Of a DNA stretch of 64,000 nucleotides, positions 59,598-64,000 are shown one piece after another (positions within the stretch are counted from its first letter, which is position 1; each line of letters opens with the position of its first letter). A model generated the notes under the pieces. It saw nothing but the letters and a program-made list of their open reading frames with translations, had not been told where the DNA came from and searched no databases. Source of the DNA: Sphingobacterium multivorum (GTDB taxonomy: Bacteria; Bacteroidota; Bacteroidia; Sphingobacteriales; Sphingobacteriaceae); NCBI RefSeq assembly GCF_039511225.1, contig NZ_CP154261.1, forward strand, positions 310,001-374,000. The letters are read 5' to 3'. A program made the position numbers and the translations under genes.

Positions 59598-59642
59598 TTC
59601 ATACTATTCCCTCGAATTAATTAAGGATGAGAATAGTATGAA
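59598..59642. promoter_or_regulatory. 12-bp perfect inverted repeat upstream of the aspartic protease gene
   Basis: TTCATACTATTC at 59598-59609 and GAATAGTATGAA at 59631-59642, with 21 bp between. It lies in the 197-bp gap between the PKD-like and protease genes. No T-run follows, so operator or mRNA-processing hairpin is more likely than terminator. Confidence 0.45.
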
Positions 59643-59661
59643 GAAACGTATAGTTAGAATA

Positions 59662-61191
59662 TTAGCGTTCGCGATAAGTTAAATTTTTGAGTCGACCAAA
59701 ACCTGTATAGGATTTATCCAGCACAATATTTGCATTCAGCCCTGGGACGGTATAAATATTTAAGCTCCCTTCGGTACCGTCTGCCTTGTTAGGGTCATAA
59801 AATCCTACCATGAGTTTATTTCCACTGGTATATTTTGTGGAATTCTTGAATTCATAAAAATTCAGATAGCTTACTTTTTTATCTCCTAGATCGACCATCA
59901 ATTTGGAAGTTTTATAAGTCATATCGTATTCATAAATTTTACCTCCAGCACTATAAAACAGGTAGCCAAATTCAGGATTGAATGCAAAGAATTCTGCTTT
60001 ATCGATGTCTGTGCCGGTGATTTCATTATAGTAAGTCTGTGCCGTGCTGACAGCGTTGAACCTTGCGAGGTATTTTTTTGACCCATTAGGCTCTTTTAGG
60101 ATAGCGAAGATCTCACCACCGTTGTATGCCATCCAACGCATGTATACCATATCCAGTCCTGTTTTAAAACTGAATAACTTGAGATCCTTGTCCGGGTCGA
60201 TAAGTGTGGTACAAGTTGAAGCGGTAGATACATGGCGCACAAATCTTCGATTGGTTTTATCATATAATGTAACCGGATTGGAAACATCTGTATGTCGTCC
60301 TCCTATAAAAGGAGCTACCTCAAAACTTTTTTCTTCAGCTGCGATGTAATTAATCGGGGATGAGTAGAATATATTCAATGCCCGATCATAAAAGTAAGCG
60401 TTTCCACCACCTATTAAATAGGAAGATGAACCATTTCTTTGTTGGATGACGTCAGCATAAAATCCGGCCGGAATTGTACCAATCATTTCATAAGATAGAC
60501 CCATGGTATTTGTCCATTTAAAGGTGTTGGGGTCTACTTTTGTTGTTCCGGTGGTTGTGCCAAAATATAGTCCGTAACTGATCTTGTCTGGTCCGAGTAA
60601 TAATCCTGTCGAATAGGTATAGGTCATAACAGGTTTGCCGGTTAATTTCAGCTCAGATCCGGTATAGGCTAAAACATCATTGTACAAGTCAAAAGTATTG
60701 TTGGAATTTAATACGAGCATATCAACTCTGGCCTTTCCATTGGCCTCGTTCATCATAATCCAGCCTTCATTGATTTCGTTGACCACTTTAAGTTTAAAAG
60801 GATGTGTATATTTTATTCCGGTCTGTTTGTCTGTGACCGAAAAATAAGCTAAATAGCTTCCTGCAACGAGATTCATTTTAATATTCAGATTTTTTTCTTC
60901 ACTTAGGGAGAATATCTCCTGCCCTCCCAGACCGTTGGGGCCAATGTAAGTCCACTGGTATTGGTAATTATCTTCAATAAACTTGCTGTCTTGCGTAAAT
61001 TGTATCTTGGGTGTCAATAGTAGGTCTTTACCGACAAGGGCAGTGACTTCATTGGGCAGTTCTGTAATCGTATCCAATTCATTTATTTGTGAATAATTGT
61101 AATTTCCAAGATCTTTTTTACAGCCCCCAAGGAACATACATGCCATCAGGAAGCTAATAATTGAATATGAGATATTTTTCATTTTTTTCAT
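59662..61191 (-). CDS. PKD-like lipoprotein
   Basis: 509 residues, lipobox LGGC (Cys24). Residues about 40-135 look like a PKD-type beta-sandwich ('YQYQWTYIGPNG', 'LVAGSYLAYFSVTDKQTG'). The rest shows repeated strand-turn units ('GWIMMNEANGKARVDMLVLN', 'FFAFNPEFGYLFYSAGGKIYEYD') that suggest a beta-propeller. This matches lipoproteins called 'PKD-like family' next to SusCD genes. Binding role, no catalytic motif. Gap of 14 bp to the DUF4843-like gene, so cotranscribed. Confidence 0.8.
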   Translation of the reverse strand: MKKMKNISYSIISFLMACMFLGGCKKDLGNYNYSQINELDTITELPNEVTALVGKDLLLTPKIQFTQDSKFIEDNYQYQWTYIGPNGLGGQEIFSLSEEKNLNIKMNLVAGSYLAYFSVTDKQTGIKYTHPFKLKVVNEINEGWIMMNEANGKARVDMLVLNSNNTFDLYNDVLAYTGSELKLTGKPVMTYTYSTGLLLGPDKISYGLYFGTTTGTTKVDPNTFKWTNTMGLSYEMIGTIPAGFYADVIQQRNGSSSYLIGGGNAYFYDRALNIFYSSPINYIAAEEKSFEVAPFIGGRHTDVSNPVTLYDKTNRRFVRHVSTASTCTTLIDPDKDLKLFSFKTGLDMVYMRWMAYNGGEIFAILKEPNGSKKYLARFNAVSTAQTYYNEITGTDIDKAEFFAFNPEFGYLFYSAGGKIYEYDMTYKTSKLMVDLGDKKVSYLNFYEFKNSTKYTSGNKLMVGFYDPNKADGTEGSLNIYTVPGLNANIVLDKSYTGFGRLKNLTYRER

Positions 61192-61205
61192 TTTAAGTTT
61201 GTAGG

Positions 61206-61982
61206 CTATTGCGTGGCACTTCCCATATTCATTGGTTGGCCGTCTTCGTCTAAGATGAGGTTGCCAGCTGCTTTCTGCTCATTCAGATACCGTTGCATAA
61301 ATTTGCCATAGGCCAATGTTTCAGCAATTGAAATATTGGTATCCATATATTGTGGATCGACATTAAGGATTTCAACCATTAAGTTGAGCTTTGTACGGGA
61401 AAATGTTCCGAGATAGAAGTCCAACCAACGGGCAGGCCTTTTTGTTATATCGTTAATAAACCATCTGTAATTGATAAAATTCAGCTTTTGACCCGTAGTC
61501 TGGTTGGTAGTTTTAAACTGCATATCGACCGAAAAATTTTCGTTTTCAAGGAGGTCAAAACTGAGTAAGAAAGTTTGGTCTTTCATATCAGGAGTCCTCA
61601 GGAATCTGAGCCATATAGTATCCCGAAGCTGATTCTTTTTGATGGAAAAATCTTTGGTGATAAGTTCATAATGCTTACTCTCGATTGCAGTAGAGGATGA
61701 ATTTGAAACTATTTTGTACGGTCGGTCGTAATCCACGGCACCTCCTATTGTGGCAATGACCATATGCACAAGGGAGTCAACGGTTGTTCCTTTCGTCAGG
61801 CTGAAAGAAATAACAGTAGAATCTTTAAGGACTTCTGAGGAATAGGCAAGGGGCCGGGCCGTTTCATTAAAATAAACGGTAGGTTTTCCTTCATACTTTT
61901 GGAGTTCTTTTTCACATGAAAAGAGGCAAGTAATAGTTGCACAGGCGAGGAATAGATAATATATATTTTTCATGGGTAACAT
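61206..61982 (-). CDS. DUF4843-like lipoprotein
   Basis: 258 residues, lipobox LFSC (Cys23). 'KPTVYFNETARPLAYSSEVLKDSTVISFSLT' near the start and the beta-rich body with 'KKNQLRDTIWLRFLRTPDMKD' fit DUF4843 proteins that accompany SusCD pairs; function unknown. It begins 1 bp after the SusD stop, so translation is coupled. Confidence 0.8.
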   Translation of the reverse strand: MLPMKNIYYLFLACATITCLFSCEKELQKYEGKPTVYFNETARPLAYSSEVLKDSTVISFSLTKGTTVDSLVHMVIATIGGAVDYDRPYKIVSNSSSTAIESKHYELITKDFSIKKNQLRDTIWLRFLRTPDMKDQTFLLSFDLLENENFSVDMQFKTTNQTTGQKLNFINYRWFINDITKRPARWLDFYLGTFSRTKLNLMVEILNVDPQYMDTNISIAETLAYGKFMQRYLNEQKAAGNLILDEDGQPMNMGSATQ

Positions 61983-61983
61983 T

Positions 61984-63413
61984 TTATTGTCTATAAATAG
62001 ATTCAGAATCTGGAAGGGGAACGTTGTAGTTTATCGTTACATTACCACTTGTTGCTGAGCCGTTGGCTACAGATGTTACGTTTCTCCGCTTGTAGTAATA
62101 AAAAAGCTGCCCTTCTCCGAATAAGTCCTTTTGATACTCTTTTTGGAGCTCGGTTGAAATGTTTGCCGTTGTTGCCAATGGTAGTAAGCCTCGGTTGGCA
62201 CGTACTATATTGAGCAACGCTATCCCGTCAGCACTATTGGGCTCGCATTCTGCCGCGATGTAATAGATTTCACTTATTTTGAGCAAAGGAATGCTGAACC
62301 GAAAAGTTTTGGTCTTATCCACGACATCTGCATATTTAAGAAAAGTTTTATAGGGTTTGGATCCATTGGAAGGCATCTGCCAGTTTAAATTGTATCGATA
62401 ATCATTTTCATTATTTTCGTATACGGTGGTTAAGCGACTTGGCGTTGGAGCTAATATTTGTCTTTCGCTAATGGAGGGATCGAACCAATTCAGGTAACGA
62501 TTATAAAGCTGGGAATTCATCACGCCAAATAACATTTCTGTTGAGAATATGCGATCGGGATTTTGTTTTTCCACCAATGCATTGGCGGAAGTCGTCCACG
62601 GAAATTTGTCGCTGACAGCTATGACTTCTTAGCCATTGCTAAAGCATCGGTTTTGTCACCACGATAGAGATAAGCTCGCGCCTTGAGGCCTTTTACGGCA
62701 TAATAATTAAGCCGGTAATTTCTGTTATTGTTTTGAAAATCGACGAGATCTTCTGGCTTGGAAACGTTCACGCCCGTCGTGATAATAGGATCGTTTTGAA
62801 GTAAGGTTTCAGCAATGTTTAAATCGGCCAATACGATATCCATAAATTGATTGGCAGGTAATAAAGGATTTACTTCAGTTTTACTGTTTTTATAATAAGG
62901 TAAGCTCTGCTTTGTAGAATCAACAGTCGAATATCGTGGACCATATAAGCGTAACAGATCGAAATGCAGAAATGCACGCATGGCGATAGCTTCTCCTCGA
63001 TAGCCATTTTCTGTGGATTGATCCAAAACACCTTTGTATTTATCAAGATTTTCCAAGAACACATTAATATTCAGGATTGTTGAATATGCTGTAGACCAGA
63101 TATTTTCCATTTGGTTTACCGTTGGTTTGTCTTTGTACGCATAAGTTGAAGTCTTATACTGATTGTGCTCAGAACTGATATTGTAGCGCTGGCCGAGGAT
63201 TTCGATTGTGGAAAGTGTCAGGTTATCTCCATATAATTGATTTGCTGCAAGATCTAGGTAAATACCATTGAGTACGGACCTGATACCATTTTTGGTACTG
63301 TATAACTGAGATTCCGAGACTTTATCTTCTGGCTGGACATCTAAAAATTTTTTGCAAGAGAAAAAAGTCAAGGCTGTTAGCAGAATTAGGAGTAATTTTA
63401 TAGTGCGTTTCAT
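61984..63413 (-). pseudogene. SusD/RagB-family lipoprotein, disrupted by a one-base frameshift
   Basis: Reading down the minus strand, 63413-62619 encodes a lipoprotein start (FFSC, Cys20; 'KFLDVQPEDKVSESQLYSTKNG') and most of SusD, ending '...LAMAKKS' at a TAG. The remaining C-terminal part continues in another frame ('VIAVSDKFPWTTSANALVEK ...') to 61984. Inserting one A into AAGAAGTC near 62625 gives 'MAKKVIAVSDKFPW' and one protein of about 476 residues. It pairs with the SusC whose 3' end lies at 63424. Probably intact in the organism (see findings). Confidence 0.9.
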
Positions 63414-63423
63414 AAATCAATAA

Positions 63424-64000
63424 TTAAAATGATGCTCTGAAAGAGAAGGCGAAAGTTCTAGCATAAGGGTAGGTTATACCACGCTCTCTTTTGACGGTGG
63501 AGAAATATAAGAAGTCATTTGCCATTAGGTTGACAGATAATGCTTTTAGCCTCATGCTCTCCAGCCAAGGGCCTTTGTCAAATAGATAGCCAATATTTAA
63601 GGTTTCGCTGCTTAGTGTGTTTAGCGATTGGACAAATCGTGACGATATAGGTGTAGTTGCCGTTTGGGAGATCGCTTTAAATTGGGCAATATCTCCTGGT
63701 TGTTGCCACCGATCGTATAATGCACGTTTGTCCTGGTTGTTTACAACGTTGATGAAGTTAATATTCTCTACTTTATCAAATAATGCTGTATTGAAGATAT
63801 CGCCACCTAATCTATAGCGTAGGCCAAGTCCGAGTGTAAATCCTCTGATTCGAAGGTTCGTGGAAATTACTCCCTCCACTTTAGGTGCTGTATTTCCAAC
63901 ATTGGCTACGTCAGCAGCGCTATAATCAAAAGTGTATTGTCCATCTTTAGTCGAGAAAACTTCTTTTCCCGTGGTCGGATCAATCCCTAGAGATTTAATC
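63424..64000 (-). CDS. SusC/RagA TonB-dependent outer-membrane transporter, C-terminal part (partial at window edge)
   Basis: The frame stays open from 64000 down to the stop at 63424, about 192 residues. It shows SusC barrel-end features: 'RIRGFTLGLGLRYRLGGDIF', 'DRWQQPGDIAQFKAIS', 'LNIGYLFDKGPWLESMRLKALSVNLMANDFLYF' and the terminal 'FAFSFRASF' with aromatic end. The apparent Met at 63879 is an internal GTG; the gene begins beyond the window. SusD follows 10 bp downstream. Confidence 0.93.
   Translation of the reverse strand, partial: IKSLGIDPTTGKEVFSTKDGQYTFDYSAADVANVGNTAPKVEGVISTNLRIRGFTLGLGLRYRLGGDIFNTALFDKVENINFINVVNNQDKRALYDRWQQPGDIAQFKAISQTATTPISSRFVQSLNTLSSETLNIGYLFDKGPWLESMRLKALSVNLMANDFLYFSTVKRERGITYPYARTFAFSFRASF

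Noticed and set aside
61984..63413. Two separate SusD-type genes on the minus strand
   Set aside because: Only the upstream part has a lipobox, and the downstream part continues the SusD sequence in a frame one base away.

Overview
The window comes from a member of the Bacteroidota, most likely Sphingobacterium or a close Sphingobacteriaceae relative. This rests on the 16S rRNA sequence, promoters of the Bacteroidota type (TTG, about 19 bp, TAnnTTTG) upstream of 16S, and the abundance of SusC/SusD pairs, FecR/ECF-sigma pairs and lipoproteins with a Cys lipobox.

Layout. (1) 1-10951, + strand: the distal part of a polysaccharide/glycoprotein utilisation locus whose SusC lies upstream of the window. 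It encodes SusD, a fasciclin-like lipoprotein, a delta-60-repeat lipoprotein, two paralogous phosphatase-fold/LamG lipoproteins flanking an M60 metallopeptidase, and a discoidin-domain lipoprotein. This looks like a surface complex acting on O-glycosylated proteins. (2) 10952-17490: a possible MITE-like element, a pyrimidine-rich island, tandem rRNA promoters, and a complete rrn operon (16S, tRNA-Ile, tRNA-Ala, 23S, 5S) with boxA sites, RNase III processing stems and a terminator. (3) 17899-26069: ECF sigma, FecR anti-sigma, SusC (frameshifted), SusD and a thioredoxin-like protein. (4) 26199-37317: a hybrid histidine kinase and a glycosidase group (two GH20 hexosaminidases, a GH2 beta-galactosidase, a GH29 fucosidase) suited to trimming mucin or N-glycan ends. 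(5) 37450-45865: mixed genes: HAD phosphatase, a fimbrillin-like/nuclease fusion, two envelope proteins of unknown function, a PHP-type tyrosine phosphatase and a DUF3843-type protein. (6) 46158-55240: a second ECF/FecR/SusC/SusD set, followed by a Tat-exported phosphocholine-type phospholipase C. (7) 55343-64000, - strand: SusC (partial), SusD (frameshifted), DUF4843-type and PKD-like lipoproteins, a bilobal aspartic protease and two thioredoxin-fold proteins. This is the best candidate for an undescribed import/processing system.

A cross-cutting observation: four places look short by exactly one base (a C-run in 16S, an A-run in 23S, a SusC gene and a SusD gene). Together they suggest single-base deletion errors in the assembly rather than true pseudogenes, so both broken genes should be read as probably intact in the organism.

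All functional calls come from reading motifs and domain architecture by eye. No database search was run.
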